Shown: one piece after another, positions 26,146-35,595 of the stretch
How the letters are laid out: the number at the start of each line of letters is the position of its first letter
Numbering within the stretch: the stretch's first letter is position 1
Source: Cupriavidus yeoncheonensis
GTDB lineage: Bacteria; Pseudomonadota; Gammaproteobacteria; Burkholderiales; Burkholderiaceae
Direction: 5' to 3'
Assembly: GCF_905397275.1 (NCBI RefSeq)
Contig: NZ_CAJPUY010000011.1
Location: forward strand, 124,001 to 188,000
Length of the DNA: 64,000 bases
The notes under the pieces: model-generated
The model's input: the letters and a program-made list of their open reading frames with translations, nothing else
Told to the model about the DNA's origin: nothing
Database searches by the model: none
Made by a program: the position numbers and the translations under genes

Positions 26146-27780
26146 ATGAGCGATCCAAGACGCCGATTCGTGACCGGTCTCGCGCTGAGCGCCGGCACCC
26201 TGTTGGCTGCGAAGTCTGCTCCGACAATCGGTCAGGAGGAGTCATCCAGGCCGCGAGCCTCCCGGGACGTGATCAACCTGAGGGAGTTTGGCGCCAAGAT
26301 GGACGGCTCGGACGAGACCGCCATCCTGCAGGCTGCAATCAACGCAGCCCGCGGGAAGACACTGCTCATTCCCGACGGACAGATCATGGCCGGCGGCGTC
26401 ACGATGCTGGACGCGTCATACAACAACACGACGATCTCGTTTCTCGGGGAATTGCTGCTCAAGCCCATGCCCCAGGGCCGGCCCAGTTTCGGAGGGGCGT
26501 GGGTTGGTCTCCTTATCGGGCGATGCGACGGCGTGAAGCTGGAGTTTCGCGGACACGGCAACAGGCTGCGCCAGCCTGCTCGCGAGCATATATTTCTGGT
26601 CGGCATCGCCGGTGCGACGAATCTGGAAATCCCGAGCTTTCGCGCGCGCGAGGTGCGGGGCGATGCCTTGTACATCGGCCAGTCCGACTGGCTGGCGAAC
26701 AGCGCCAATCCGGTCGGCATCAACATCGGCGTATTTGATGCCTACAACTCGGAAGACGATGGACGAAACGCGCTGTCGATTATCAGCGGGGACAATATCA
26801 GCATTGGTTCATTCCGGTCATTTCGCGTCGGCGGCACCATCAATGGGGCGATCATGCCGGGCGGACTTGACGTCGAGCTGGACCACCCCTACCAGTCGGT
26901 TACCAACCTCAGCATCGGATCGCTCTCGGTCGTGACCAGTGGCGCCTCGGGCCTCGGAATCAGTGGGAACAGCGAAGGGAACTCGGCCAACGTTGTAGGC
27001 GTCTCGGTGGGATCGTTCGTGGTCAAGAACACATGCGCACCCACGGTCAAGGACGAATTCAAGGCCGTGACGCAGACCATCAACCACTGTTTTGTGGTTG
27101 GCAACGCCGTCAGGAACCTGATTGCGAAGGGCTCCACGACATTTACGCGTGCGCGCGGCGACGCGGTGATCGTGGCGGATTGCGAGTCCATTCATATCGA
27201 GGTCAACGTCCAGCATGTCAGGGAAGGCGCAAGAATCGGCAGCGATACGGGGGCAAGGACAGGGCCAGTCAACAGCAGCATCCATATCAATGCGGACAAT
27301 ACCTGCCAGCGTGGCATCCGCGTGGGCAAGGCGATGAACACGCGTATCAGCGGGAGCGTGGTGAATCCGGAAAAGGGGCACTATTCCACGATTTCCGGGG
27401 TGTACCTGCTGAATCCGGAGATGAAGGATGTCGTGCTGTCCGTGGACATCGGCTATAGCCCGTCGTGGACAAGGACTTACCGCCAGGACGGAACAGTGAA
27501 GTACGAGAACTGCGCGATCCGGGATTGCGCGGTGAACGGTCCCTACTCCGACTGGACGGTTTGGGTGGGCGATGTCCAACTGCCACGCATCAATGTCCAG
27601 GGCATTACCGAGCAGGGCGCACTACCAAAGGGCGGCAGCTGGGCCCGAGGGACCTTCGTGCGCAATACCTCACCATCGGAGCAGGCCGGAAAGCTGTTGC
27701 TGGGCTGGGTGCGCCTGACCGATGGCAACGGCACCACCCTTGGCGTCGACTGGTCCCCGGCCTACGCCGTCATGCGGTAA
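26146..27780 (+). CDS. Tat-exported right-handed beta-helix protein (pectate lyase-like)
   Basis: A 544-residue protein with a twin-arginine-like signal (RRRFVTGLALSAGTLLAA) and, from about residue 42, the pectate-lyase-3 opening INLREFGAKMDGSDETAILQAAI. Repeated NxxI/xSIGS turns of a parallel beta-helix follow, and the C-terminal 100 residues differ. Such proteins in EPS loci are lyases, hydrolases or epimerases acting on the periplasmic polymer. No catalytic residues can be assigned with confidence. ATG 26146 is taken because GTGGGAG lies upstream; a GTG at 26128 is possible. It sits 71 bp after the glycosyltransferase gene in the same direction. Confidence 0.75.
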   Translation: MSDPRRRFVTGLALSAGTLLAAKSAPTIGQEESSRPRASRDVINLREFGAKMDGSDETAILQAAINAARGKTLLIPDGQIMAGGVTMLDASYNNTTISFLGELLLKPMPQGRPSFGGAWVGLLIGRCDGVKLEFRGHGNRLRQPAREHIFLVGIAGATNLEIPSFRAREVRGDALYIGQSDWLANSANPVGINIGVFDAYNSEDDGRNALSIISGDNISIGSFRSFRVGGTINGAIMPGGLDVELDHPYQSVTNLSIGSLSVVTSGASGLGISGNSEGNSANVVGVSVGSFVVKNTCAPTVKDEFKAVTQTINHCFVVGNAVRNLIAKGSTTFTRARGDAVIVADCESIHIEVNVQHVREGARIGSDTGARTGPVNSSIHINADNTCQRGIRVGKAMNTRISGSVVNPEKGHYSTISGVYLLNPEMKDVVLSVDIGYSPSWTRTYRQDGTVKYENCAIRDCAVNGPYSDWTVWVGDVQLPRINVQGITEQGALPKGGSWARGTFVRNTSPSEQAGKLLLGWVRLTDGNGTTLGVDWSPAYAVMR

Positions 27781-27808
27781 GTCAGCCAGCCGGAGAGCGA
27801 CCGCGGAA

Positions 27809-27828
27809 CACGGTCTGACCGGACCGTG
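27809..27828. terminator. Hairpin between convergent genes
   Basis: CACGGTC-TGACCG-GACCGTG forms a perfect 7-bp stem between the convergent beta-helix and flippase genes. There is no T-run, so a bidirectional terminator role is only suggested. Confidence 0.35.
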
Positions 27829-27863
27829 CTGCGAACGGGTCCGGCCGTTCGTCGCAAGACGGA

Positions 27864-29189
27864 TCAGCCCTCTCGTGCCCCGACGGCTCGATGTACCGGC
27901 CATCTCAGGATTCTGTGCAGCAGTCCACTCTCCGCTGCAATCACCAGCAGGATCGCGTCGACCACCAGTCGCAGCACCCATGCATAGGCTGCTCCGGCAA
28001 TGCCGAATTGCTGAATCAGCACGTAGGTCAGCAAAAGGAATATCGGAAATTCGACGAGATTGATCTTGGCCGTCACGCTGGTACGGCCGGCCGAGTGCAG
28101 CAACGCAATGTACATTGAGCCGATCGTAAAGGGTATAAGCCCAAGACTCAGAATCCGGACGATCTCGTCGGCGCCAGGGGGGATAGCCTTACCCAGCCAC
28201 AAGGTCAGCAGCGAATGCCCGAAAAAGCCGAAGATTGCCGCCACCACTGACATGACGAGCAGCGAGAGCGCGAGCACGATGTAGAACAGGCGCCTGGCGT
28301 CGTCCGGTGCACTGACGCGGCGTTGGCTCAGATACGGGAACGCTACCGTGGTGACGGCGCCGATCAGGATAAGGCTTTGCGCGACCATCTCATACGGGAT
28401 CACATAGGCGGCCGCTGCCGCCGATGAAACGATCGACGCCACAAAAAATCGGTCCGCTGTCGAAACGATCGGGCTAAGCACGCCGCTGAGCGTGAACCAT
28501 CCCCCGAAGCGGGCAAGCTTGCGGGCGAGGTCGCGGGAGTATGGTGGCGTTGGCGAACCCGGTTTCAGGCCGATGCAGCGCCTCGCCAGCCATCGATACA
28601 TCCATGCGGCAATCGCTCTCGAAAGCACCAGGCTGAGCACCAGCCAGTAAAGCTTCGGGCTGAAGAGCGCAACCAGGTATGGAATCCCGAAGTTCGCGGC
28701 ACCGAGCAGCATGCGCAGAATGCTGACGCCCCGGAAGTTCAGATAGGCCTCGTTCACGCCGCGATAGGCCGCGGTGATCGCCTGCAGCGGCAGCGCAAGC
28801 GCCAGCAGTGCCATGGCCCAGCGTATCTCGGCCCTCGGCACGTGGTCGACCTTTAGCAGCGCATCGGCACCACAAGCCAGCAGGAGCAAGATGGCAGCGG
28901 TGCCCACGAAGCCGGTTATCAGGGTAATGCGCTCAGCGGTCTTCAGTACGCCGGGAATGGAATCATCCTGAGGGGGCGTGGCGCCGCGCAGCGCCGCGAT
29001 CTGCTGCGTGGCGGCGCGGCCGATGCCGAAGTCCAGGGCTGTCGCATAGCCGATCAACCCCCACGCCAGTGTCAACAGTCCAAACCGCGGTGCGCCCAGG
29101 AGCTGAAGCAGCATCGGCACCGTCAGGGCTGCAATCACGACCGGGACACCAAGCCCTACCAGATTCCAGGAAATGTGAGCAGTTCTCAT
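27864..29189 (-). CDS. Oligosaccharide flippase (Wzx-like)
   Basis: A 441-residue protein of about 12-14 hydrophobic helices, starting ISWNLVGLGVPVVIAALTVPML and matching the MOP/Wzx polysaccharide-transporter type. It should move the undecaprenyl-linked repeat unit to the periplasm. The start is uncertain: ATG 29189 begins the first helix but has no clear ribosome binding site, and the frame is open further upstream. It is the last gene of the minus-strand series WbpM-like, Wzy-like, GT4, Wzx. Confidence 0.85.
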   Translation of the reverse strand: MRTAHISWNLVGLGVPVVIAALTVPMLLQLLGAPRFGLLTLAWGLIGYATALDFGIGRAATQQIAALRGATPPQDDSIPGVLKTAERITLITGFVGTAAILLLLACGADALLKVDHVPRAEIRWAMALLALALPLQAITAAYRGVNEAYLNFRGVSILRMLLGAANFGIPYLVALFSPKLYWLVLSLVLSRAIAAWMYRWLARRCIGLKPGSPTPPYSRDLARKLARFGGWFTLSGVLSPIVSTADRFFVASIVSSAAAAAYVIPYEMVAQSLILIGAVTTVAFPYLSQRRVSAPDDARRLFYIVLALSLLVMSVVAAIFGFFGHSLLTLWLGKAIPPGADEIVRILSLGLIPFTIGSMYIALLHSAGRTSVTAKINLVEFPIFLLLTYVLIQQFGIAGAAYAWVLRLVVDAILLVIAAESGLLHRILRWPVHRAVGAREG

Positions 29190-29288
29190 ACACGGCGTCC
29201 GCGACAAGAGGCATGGGATGCGGACGGCGGCCGGACTTCGGCTTTCGACCGGGAGAACCAGGGCACGACACAAGGAAGTCTTTGCATG

Positions 29289-30371
29289 TCATCGGACCGA
29301 AGCCGCAGCCTGCGACAGCATCGCCGCCATCCTGGGGCCAACCATTTGTACGCAATAGCACTGCTCGACCATGCCGCGCCCGGCGCTTCCCATGCGGTGT
29401 CGTCGTTCCGTGCTTTCGAGCAGGTGTGACAACTTCGCGACCCAGTCTGCTTCGCTGTGTGCAAGAAAGCCATTGACACCGTCCTGCACGATTTCCTGGT
29501 TGACCCCTACCGGCGAGGCCACCACCGGTAATCCGCATGCCATGTACTGGATCAGCTTATAGCCGCACTTGCCGCGTTCCCACGGGGTATCCATCAGTGG
29601 CATGATGCCGATATCGCAATCGCCGATGGAAGCGGCTTCCGTCTCTTCCGTCCATGGTACGCACTCGACTTCGACACCCGGCGCGACGAACTCGCTGCCA
29701 ATCACGCGCAAGACAAAGCGATGGCGGTCGGCGAGCGAAGCCAGCGCCGTCCTGAGCCCGTCAAGATACCGGACGGTCGAAGGTGAGCCGATCCAGACGA
29801 TGCGCAGTGGTGCCGATCCGCCTGTGCTCGGTCTGGGACGGATGCCGTACCGATTCAGGTCGATGACTGTCGGGATAATCTCCACCCAGTCCGCGCCGGC
29901 ACGCCGCGCTCGTTCCGCAAGATACTCGTTGCCTGCCACGACAAGGCGCGCGCCCGACATCAACGCGTCGAGGCGCCCACCATACACGCGCCGAACAAGG
30001 TTCGATCGGTGCAGATCATAGACATGGAACTGCGCATCGTCATAGTCCAGTACGTACGGTATGCCTTTGAGCAGGGCACGTTCCAGCCACGCCGGAAGCC
30101 AGGGCAGCGCTTCTTTCTCGATCCAGATCAGGTCGAAGTCTCGCTGTCCTGCCAGGGCAAGCAACCGTCTGGCATAGGAACCAAGCAGGGCGGTTATGCC
30201 GTAGCGCGAGCGGGCGTACCTCTTGCTGAGGACAGCATCCGGCAGCAGCGGCTGTACGGTCGTTGACAGGCCGGCACGCTCGAACCATGGCAGGAACTGC
30301 AAGCCTCGCAGGCGCGACGACGCGCCAAGCCGGCCATACCTGGTCAGCGCCAGGACGCGTGCCCCCGTCAT
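29289..30371 (-). CDS. Glycosyltransferase (GT4/GT1 type)
   Basis: A 360-residue GT-B glycosyltransferase. The N-terminal half includes LTRYGRLGASSRLRGLQFLPWFE and YVLDYDDAQFH. The C-terminal half has IVWIGSPSTVRYLDGL and the donor-site region KCGYKLIQYMACGLPVVASP near 273. The start ATG overlaps the stop of the polymerase gene (ATGA). The sugar is not determined. The Wzx gene follows after 99 bp. Confidence 0.85.
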   Translation of the reverse strand: MTGARVLALTRYGRLGASSRLRGLQFLPWFERAGLSTTVQPLLPDAVLSKRYARSRYGITALLGSYARRLLALAGQRDFDLIWIEKEALPWLPAWLERALLKGIPYVLDYDDAQFHVYDLHRSNLVRRVYGGRLDALMSGARLVVAGNEYLAERARRAGADWVEIIPTVIDLNRYGIRPRPSTGGSAPLRIVWIGSPSTVRYLDGLRTALASLADRHRFVLRVIGSEFVAPGVEVECVPWTEETEAASIGDCDIGIMPLMDTPWERGKCGYKLIQYMACGLPVVASPVGVNQEIVQDGVNGFLAHSEADWVAKLSHLLESTERRHRMGSAGRGMVEQCYCVQMVGPRMAAMLSQAAASVR

Positions 30372-31597
30372 TGCCGAGCTCCGTTGCGGGCGCTGCCCCG
30401 ATTCAGCAGATGTGCCGTCGGCAGGATGTACATCCACTGGAATGTAAAGGCTTCGACGTAGGGGTTGGTATTGGAAGCCAGGAAGGCAGTAACGAAGCCG
30501 GCGAAGAAGAAGATATCCAGCTCCGATAGCCGTCGCGCAGACCATCGGCGCAGGAAGACCACGACGTAAGTCAGGAACGGGAGCAGGTAGATCAGGCTGC
30601 CGATCACGCCGACACGCAGGATCGTCGCAACCCAGACGAGTTCATAGCGCCACGGATAGTCGTCGTTTCTCAGGTAGTTGACCCCTATGCCGTGACCGCT
30701 GCCGAGTGCCCAGTGGCGTGCCACGCCATCCATCAAAGCGTTGAACTGTTCAGCCCGGGCAGGTCCGCCACCCGATGTAAGTTTCTCGACCATGTTGGAG
30801 AAGATATACGGGAGGCTGATATCGTCGAGCGTCATTGCCATCGCCAGCAGGATTGCACAGATGACGAGACCTGTCTGGAGGACGGAGCGGAAGCCCCGAG
30901 CTGACCTCGGCGACGCTGCGGATGGGGCCATGCGGGAATTCAGAACAAGACCGAGCAACACGCCGGTCGGGATCGAGATCATGAGGGCGGAACGACCGGA
31001 CGTGATTGCAACGGCCGCCAGCGCTGACAGGACCAAGACTCTGGCCGCATTGCCGCGTACAAGCCCCGGCGCGGCGAACATGCCGCCAGACAGAAAAATG
31101 AAGGAACCGTAGACGTGGATGGTCGCTGCAACGTTGCCCTCAGTCAGGTCGACATTGGCTTCCTTGATAAAAAAGTGCACCGCGTCGTCATAGCCCTGCA
31201 GGAACAGATAAAAGAACAGCGGGACCGTCGAGACGCACAGCATCATGAACACCATGATCCAGCGTCGGAACGCCTCGTCGTCGAGAAGGTTCGTCAAGCC
31301 GGAGACGATCAGTATCCACAGCAGCGGAGACAGGATGTAGATGATGACCGTCTGTTGTACGGCTTCCTGGACCGCACCTGCCGACAGGCCCACGAGGATG
31401 TAGAAGACGGTAACCGCGCAGGACAGGAGATAGAGCGACAGCAATAGTTGGAAGTTGCGGTTCAGCCGGATATTGGGCAGCGCGAACACCGCGCAAAGGA
31501 CCAGGCAGGCGGCAGTTGCGTTCTGCATGGAATTGGGTATGACAACCGACAGAAAGAATAGGACGATCGAGCCCAATAGCAGGAGGATCTTGAACAT
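30368..31597 (-). CDS. O-antigen/EPS polymerase-like membrane protein (Wzy-like)
   Basis: A 409-residue polytopic protein of about 11-12 helices, with a long periplasmic loop in the second half containing HWALGSGHGIGVNYLRND. A large Gly/His/Arg-containing loop of this sort is characteristic of Wzy and O-antigen ligase proteins. Wzy polymerases have little sequence conservation, so the call rests on topology and on its place between the WbpM-like and glycosyltransferase genes. ATG 31597 begins immediately before the first helix (MFKILLLLG), although its ribosome binding site is weak; Met codons upstream are possible. Confidence 0.75.
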   Translation of the reverse strand: MFKILLLLGSIVLFFLSVVIPNSMQNATAACLVLCAVFALPNIRLNRNFQLLLSLYLLSCAVTVFYILVGLSAGAVQEAVQQTVIIYILSPLLWILIVSGLTNLLDDEAFRRWIMVFMMLCVSTVPLFFYLFLQGYDDAVHFFIKEANVDLTEGNVAATIHVYGSFIFLSGGMFAAPGLVRGNAARVLVLSALAAVAITSGRSALMISIPTGVLLGLVLNSRMAPSAASPRSARGFRSVLQTGLVICAILLAMAMTLDDISLPYIFSNMVEKLTSGGGPARAEQFNALMDGVARHWALGSGHGIGVNYLRNDDYPWRYELVWVATILRVGVIGSLIYLLPFLTYVVVFLRRWSARRLSELDIFFFAGFVTAFLASNTNPYVEAFTFQWMYILPTAHLLNRGSARNGARQ

Positions 31598-31849
31598 TTC
31601 GATTCGGTGCCCTGTGGACGTCTTGGCGCAGCATGCCACCATCTCACCTGCCATTATGGGCAAGGAGGCATATGCGTTGAGGTTCAATTGGTGCGTCGCC
31701 GAACGAATGGCGTCGGCAACCGGGGACCATGGCCTCAGTAACGGAGCGTGCATGGGAAGCCGTGCAGGAGAACTGCTACTTTGAGGGTTCGCGCGCGCGG
31801 TTCGATGCGCGCAATCGCCAGGCTTGTGCCGCGCCGCCGATACACGCGA

Positions 31850-33892
31850 TCAGCCCGTACTGCCACCCCCCATCGCACTGGCTGCGGGTACCTGTTGGTC
31901 GGCATCTTCGCCCAGCAGGCCGCGCGCAGCGATTTTTCGTATGGTGGCTTGCAGGATGTCTTGGGAATCGCCAGCGGAGATCAGCTCTTCTGGTGGGGAG
32001 CGGACCTCTTCCAAAGAACTATATGGTGCGTACTCTGGCACGATCGACTGTACTGCCGTCTGGATCGCCAATTCGTCGCGCGATTCGCAGGCAGCAAACA
32101 GCTGGTCGAGCTTCCGGTGCAACTCATCCGCGCCGAGAAACGGCTCATGTGAGCACATGATGCGTTCGTGCTCGCTGGGCGTGACGTCGTCACTGATCAG
32201 CAACTCCTCGTAAAGCTTCTCGCCGGGGCGCAGGCCGACGAACTTGATTTCGATATCGCCACTCGGATTCTTGCGTGTGCGCTCGACGAGCCCGGACATT
32301 TCGATCATTGTGCGCGCCAGTTCGACGATGCGCACGGGTTTGCCCATGTCCAGCACGAAGACTTCGCCGCCCCTGGCCATCGCCCCAGCCTGGATCACGA
32401 GCTGCGCAGCTTCCGGTATGAGCATGAAAAAGCGAATCACGTCCGGGTGCGTGATCGTGACCGGGCCGCCGGAGCGGATCTGGCGCCGGAACAGTGGTAC
32501 GACCGAGCCCGATGAGCCGAGGACATTGCCAAAGCGCACCATCGCGAAGGTCGTTCGTGTGCTTGCCCGGGCTGCGGACGCCTGGAATACCAGCTCGGCC
32601 ATGCGCTTGCTTGCGCCCATGATGTTAGTAGGGCGCACGGCCTTGTCAGTCGAGACGAGGATGCAGGTTTGCACCCCGAAATGATCCGCCAGGGTGGCGA
32701 TGTTGAGCGTGCCCTGTACGTTGTTCCGGATGCCTTCGGGCATGTTCTCTTCAACCAGGGGAACATGCTTGTAGGCTGCCGCATGATAGATCGTGTCGAT
32801 CTGCTGGCCGCGCATCGTCGCGGCAAGGGCTTCAGCATTGCAGACGGAACCAATCCGGCTGAGCAACTGCAGCCCCGGAAACTTCTGGCGCAGTTCCTGT
32901 TCGATGCGGTAAAGCGCAAACTCGGAATGGTCGAGCAGGATCAGTTTGCGGGGGGACTGAGTCGCGATCTGGCGACACAGTTCGCTGCCAATGGAGCCGC
33001 CCGCGCCCGTGACCAGCACCACTTTTCGATGGGTGCATTTGGCAAAGAGCTCTTCACGCGGCGGCACGATATCTCGGCCGAGCAGGTCCTCGATCTTGAT
33101 GTCGCGGATCGATTGCATGGTGATCTTTCCGTCCACCAGCTCGAGCAACGTAGGCAGCGTACGGACGCTGACGCCGTATCGGTGCAGCTTCTCTACGATC
33201 TGGCGGCGACGGTTGATCGAAAGAGAGGGAACCGCAAGGACCACTTCGTTGACGCCAAGCCGATGGATGTGCTCCTTCATGTTGTCGCTGAAGTACACGC
33301 GCAGATCGGCAAAGATCTTTCTGTCCAGGCTGTAGTCGTCGTCAAAGAAGCAGACGGGCTTGTGTCCTGTGCTGCGGCGCATGGCGCTGACAAGCTGGAA
33401 GCCGGCCTCTCCGGCGCCGAAGATGGCCGCCTTCACGACGCTGGTCTGGCTTTCGCCTTCATTGCGTTGTCTGGCATGACTGAGAATAGCGCGGGCAACG
33501 AAGCGGGAAATGACCACATAGGCAAAGGCAATGAACCAGTAGATCAGCAGGCCGGTGCGCGGAAGCTGGCTGAAGTTCACGAGGAACGAAAGGGCGTACG
33601 TCATTCCGACCAGGCAAGCCAGGCTGCCGCCCGATGTCCATAGCACCTTCAGGTCGAAGTAGCGGACCACCATGCGGTAGAGCCCGCTGTACGTGAACAC
33701 AGGGATCGTGCACGCGGCGATGATGAGCGACGGCGCGATGCCGTATTGCTCAAGCAACGCGGTGTTGCCGGCTCGCAGGAACAAGGCGAGCGAAAAACAC
33801 AGCGGCAATGCCACGAGATCGGCGCAGACCATCAAGGCAATCTTGCCGCGTCGCGGAAGGGCGGTCAGCCAGTTCGAAAGGTAGGTATTCAT
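31850..33892 (-). CDS. UDP-N-acetylglucosamine 4,6-dehydratase (WbpM/PglF/CapD family)
   Basis: A 680-residue long-form enzyme: four N-terminal membrane helices, a first nucleotide-binding domain (AAIFGAGEAGFQL near 163) and a catalytic domain with VVLVTGAGGSIGSELCRQI near 294. VSTDKAVRPTNIMGASKR near 420 supplies the Met/Lys that replace the Tyr/Lys of ordinary SDR enzymes. It converts UDP-GlcNAc to the 4-keto-6-deoxy sugar, the first step to bacillosamine or QuiNAc-type sugars. The DegT aminotransferase is divergent across about 290 bp and the PglD-like acetyltransferase is elsewhere in the locus, completing that pathway. Confidence 0.92.
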   Translation of the reverse strand: MNTYLSNWLTALPRRGKIALMVCADLVALPLCFSLALFLRAGNTALLEQYGIAPSLIIAACTIPVFTYSGLYRMVVRYFDLKVLWTSGGSLACLVGMTYALSFLVNFSQLPRTGLLIYWFIAFAYVVISRFVARAILSHARQRNEGESQTSVVKAAIFGAGEAGFQLVSAMRRSTGHKPVCFFDDDYSLDRKIFADLRVYFSDNMKEHIHRLGVNEVVLAVPSLSINRRRQIVEKLHRYGVSVRTLPTLLELVDGKITMQSIRDIKIEDLLGRDIVPPREELFAKCTHRKVVLVTGAGGSIGSELCRQIATQSPRKLILLDHSEFALYRIEQELRQKFPGLQLLSRIGSVCNAEALAATMRGQQIDTIYHAAAYKHVPLVEENMPEGIRNNVQGTLNIATLADHFGVQTCILVSTDKAVRPTNIMGASKRMAELVFQASAARASTRTTFAMVRFGNVLGSSGSVVPLFRRQIRSGGPVTITHPDVIRFFMLIPEAAQLVIQAGAMARGGEVFVLDMGKPVRIVELARTMIEMSGLVERTRKNPSGDIEIKFVGLRPGEKLYEELLISDDVTPSEHERIMCSHEPFLGADELHRKLDQLFAACESRDELAIQTAVQSIVPEYAPYSSLEEVRSPPEELISAGDSQDILQATIRKIAARGLLGEDADQQVPAASAMGGGSTG

Positions 33893-34030
33893 GCCTCGGC
33901 GGCTCCCGCTGCGTTCTTCTCAAGTTCGTTCTTCTTGCACGCGTGACCAAGGCCGCGGCGGCCCCATGTGTCCATGTTGCTTCCCATGAAGCAATTATTG
34001 TTTTCGCGGCGTGTGCTGCAATGCGTAAAC

Positions 34031-34050
34031 GTGCGCTTCCGAACGCACGG
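34031..34050. promoter_or_regulatory. Inverted repeat in the divergent WbpM-like/DegT promoter region
   Basis: GTGCG-CTTCCGAA-CGCAC has the same half-sites as EPS sites C and D but with 8 rather than 4 bp between arms. A TATGGC lies 18 bp beyond it toward the DegT gene. It may be a diverged relative of the EPS site. Confidence 0.3.
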
Positions 34051-34181
34051 GACGGCCCGGCCGAGGCAGTATGGCGTGGAGGTTCTCTAGGTACCGACTC
34101 TGGTCGCTTGCAACGGTCGCCATGGTGGCGCTTCCAGATTGCGGTTCGACTTCCAAGAGGAAGGAAAACTGGGACACAGAC

Positions 34182-35378
34182 ATGCTGGATACGCAATTTG
34201 CCCCCTGGCCCAGCTTTACAGCTGACGAGGCCGATGCCATCCGAGAGGTACTGCTCTCAAACCGGGTCAATTACTGGACCGGCTCTCTATGTCGGGAGTT
34301 CGAAACCGAGTTTGCCCGCTGGACAGGCGCTGCGCACGCCGTCTCGCTCGCCAATGGCACGCTTGCGCTGGACGTTGCGCTGAAAGCGCTGGACATCGGG
34401 TCGGGCGATGATGTCATCGTGACGCCGCGCACCTTCATCGCCAGCATCTCCAGCGTGATCAATGCGGGCGCCCGGCCAGTCTTTGCGGATATCGAACTGG
34501 ATAGCGGGAACATTTCCGCTGCAACCATCCGGGCCGTCCTCACGCCGCGTACGCGTGCCATTGTCTGTGTGCACCTGGCCGGACTGCCATGCGAGATGGA
34601 TCCGATCATGGCGCTTGCACGCGATCACGGCATCAAGGTGATTGAAGACTGCGCGCAGGCACACGGAGCGAAGTACAGGAACCGTGCGGTGGGAACCATT
34701 GGCGATGTGGGCGCATGGTCATTTTGTCAGGACAAGATCATGACGACCGGCGGCGAGGGTGGGATGGTCACCACCAATGACCGCGAACTGTGGTCGCGCA
34801 TGTGGTCATTCAAGGATCATGGCAAGAGCTGGGAGGCCATCTACGAGCGCCAGCATCCGCCGGGCTTCCGCTGGGTGCATGACTCGTTCGGCACGAACTG
34901 GCGGATGATGGAACTGCAGGCCGCGATCGGCCGCATTCAGCTTGGCCGGATGCCCCAGTGGCATTCGCGGCGCACGGATCACGCAGCGATGCTGGCGGAG
35001 GCCTTGCGGTCATGTGCGGCATTGAGGTTGCCCGTATGTCCTCCCCATATGGAGCATGCCTGGTACAAGTTCTACGCCTTCGTGCGGCCGGATGCGTTGC
35101 GCGAAGGATGGAGCAGGGACCGGATGGTGGCAGAAATCAGTGCACGAGGTGTGCCGTGTTACGCCGGCAGTTGCTCCGAGGTCTATCGGGAAAAGGCGTT
35201 TGAAGGCACCGGGTTGAGACCCCAGCAAAGGTTGCCGGCGGCGCGCGAACTCGGTGAGACCAGCCTCATGTTCCTCGTGCATCCTACGCTGACGGAAGCT
35301 CACATGCGCAAGACGGCCGAGGTCGTTGCAGAGGTGGCATCCCAGGCGGCGCTAACTGACGCGACCGCGGTCCTCTGA
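34182..35378 (+). CDS. DegT/DnrJ/EryC1-family sugar aminotransferase (PglE-like)
   Basis: A 398-residue PLP enzyme: NRVNYWTG and FARWTGAAHAVSLANGTLAL at the N-terminus, IEDCAQAHGA near 162, and the PLP-binding Lys in FCQDKIMTTGGEGGMV near 188. These enzymes aminate 4-keto sugars of nucleotide sugars with glutamate as donor. With the adjacent dehydratase it should yield a UDP-4-amino-4,6-dideoxy-HexNAc, the PglD substrate. ATG 34182 is taken although the purine-rich AGGAAGGAAAA lies somewhat far upstream; starts further upstream in frame are less family-like. Confidence 0.88.
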   Translation: MLDTQFAPWPSFTADEADAIREVLLSNRVNYWTGSLCREFETEFARWTGAAHAVSLANGTLALDVALKALDIGSGDDVIVTPRTFIASISSVINAGARPVFADIELDSGNISAATIRAVLTPRTRAIVCVHLAGLPCEMDPIMALARDHGIKVIEDCAQAHGAKYRNRAVGTIGDVGAWSFCQDKIMTTGGEGGMVTTNDRELWSRMWSFKDHGKSWEAIYERQHPPGFRWVHDSFGTNWRMMELQAAIGRIQLGRMPQWHSRRTDHAAMLAEALRSCAALRLPVCPPHMEHAWYKFYAFVRPDALREGWSRDRMVAEISARGVPCYAGSCSEVYREKAFEGTGLRPQQRLPAARELGETSLMFLVHPTLTEAHMRKTAEVVAEVASQAALTDATAVL

Positions 35379-35412
35379 TGGGAGGGGCACTGCAATTTAC
35401 CCTGCAGGATCG

Positions 35413-35574
35413 ATGGTGCCGGAGCGGACTATGCAATGGTCGGAAGCGACAAGGAGGGACTACTATCGTGAGATGGGAGTCGATCTGCAGGCAGAACGTC
35501 CCGTGATGGCTGTTGATCGCATTGTCCCGATGCCGGCACGTGGCATGCTCACTGACCATGTCAGCGGTTCATGA
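35413..35574 (+). CDS. Small hypothetical reading frame between aminotransferase and FemAB-like genes
   Basis: A 53-codon frame (MVPERTMQWSEATRRDYYRE at the start) lies 34 bp after the aminotransferase and 21 bp before the next gene, with AGGA 6 bp upstream. An internal ATG at 35431 has GGAG upstream. It is hydrophilic and has no recognised family. It may be a real small protein or only leader sequence. Confidence 0.3.
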   Translation: MVPERTMQWSEATRRDYYREMGVDLQAERPVMAVDRIVPMPARGMLTDHVSGS

Positions 35575-35595
35575 TGCGATTTCGGGGGGAAGAAG

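Noticed and set aside
31688-31705. A possible fifth EPS site (TTGGTGCGTCGCCGAACG) upstream of the Wzy-like gene
   Set aside because: Only one half-site matches and no -10 sequence lies at the 19-bp distance.
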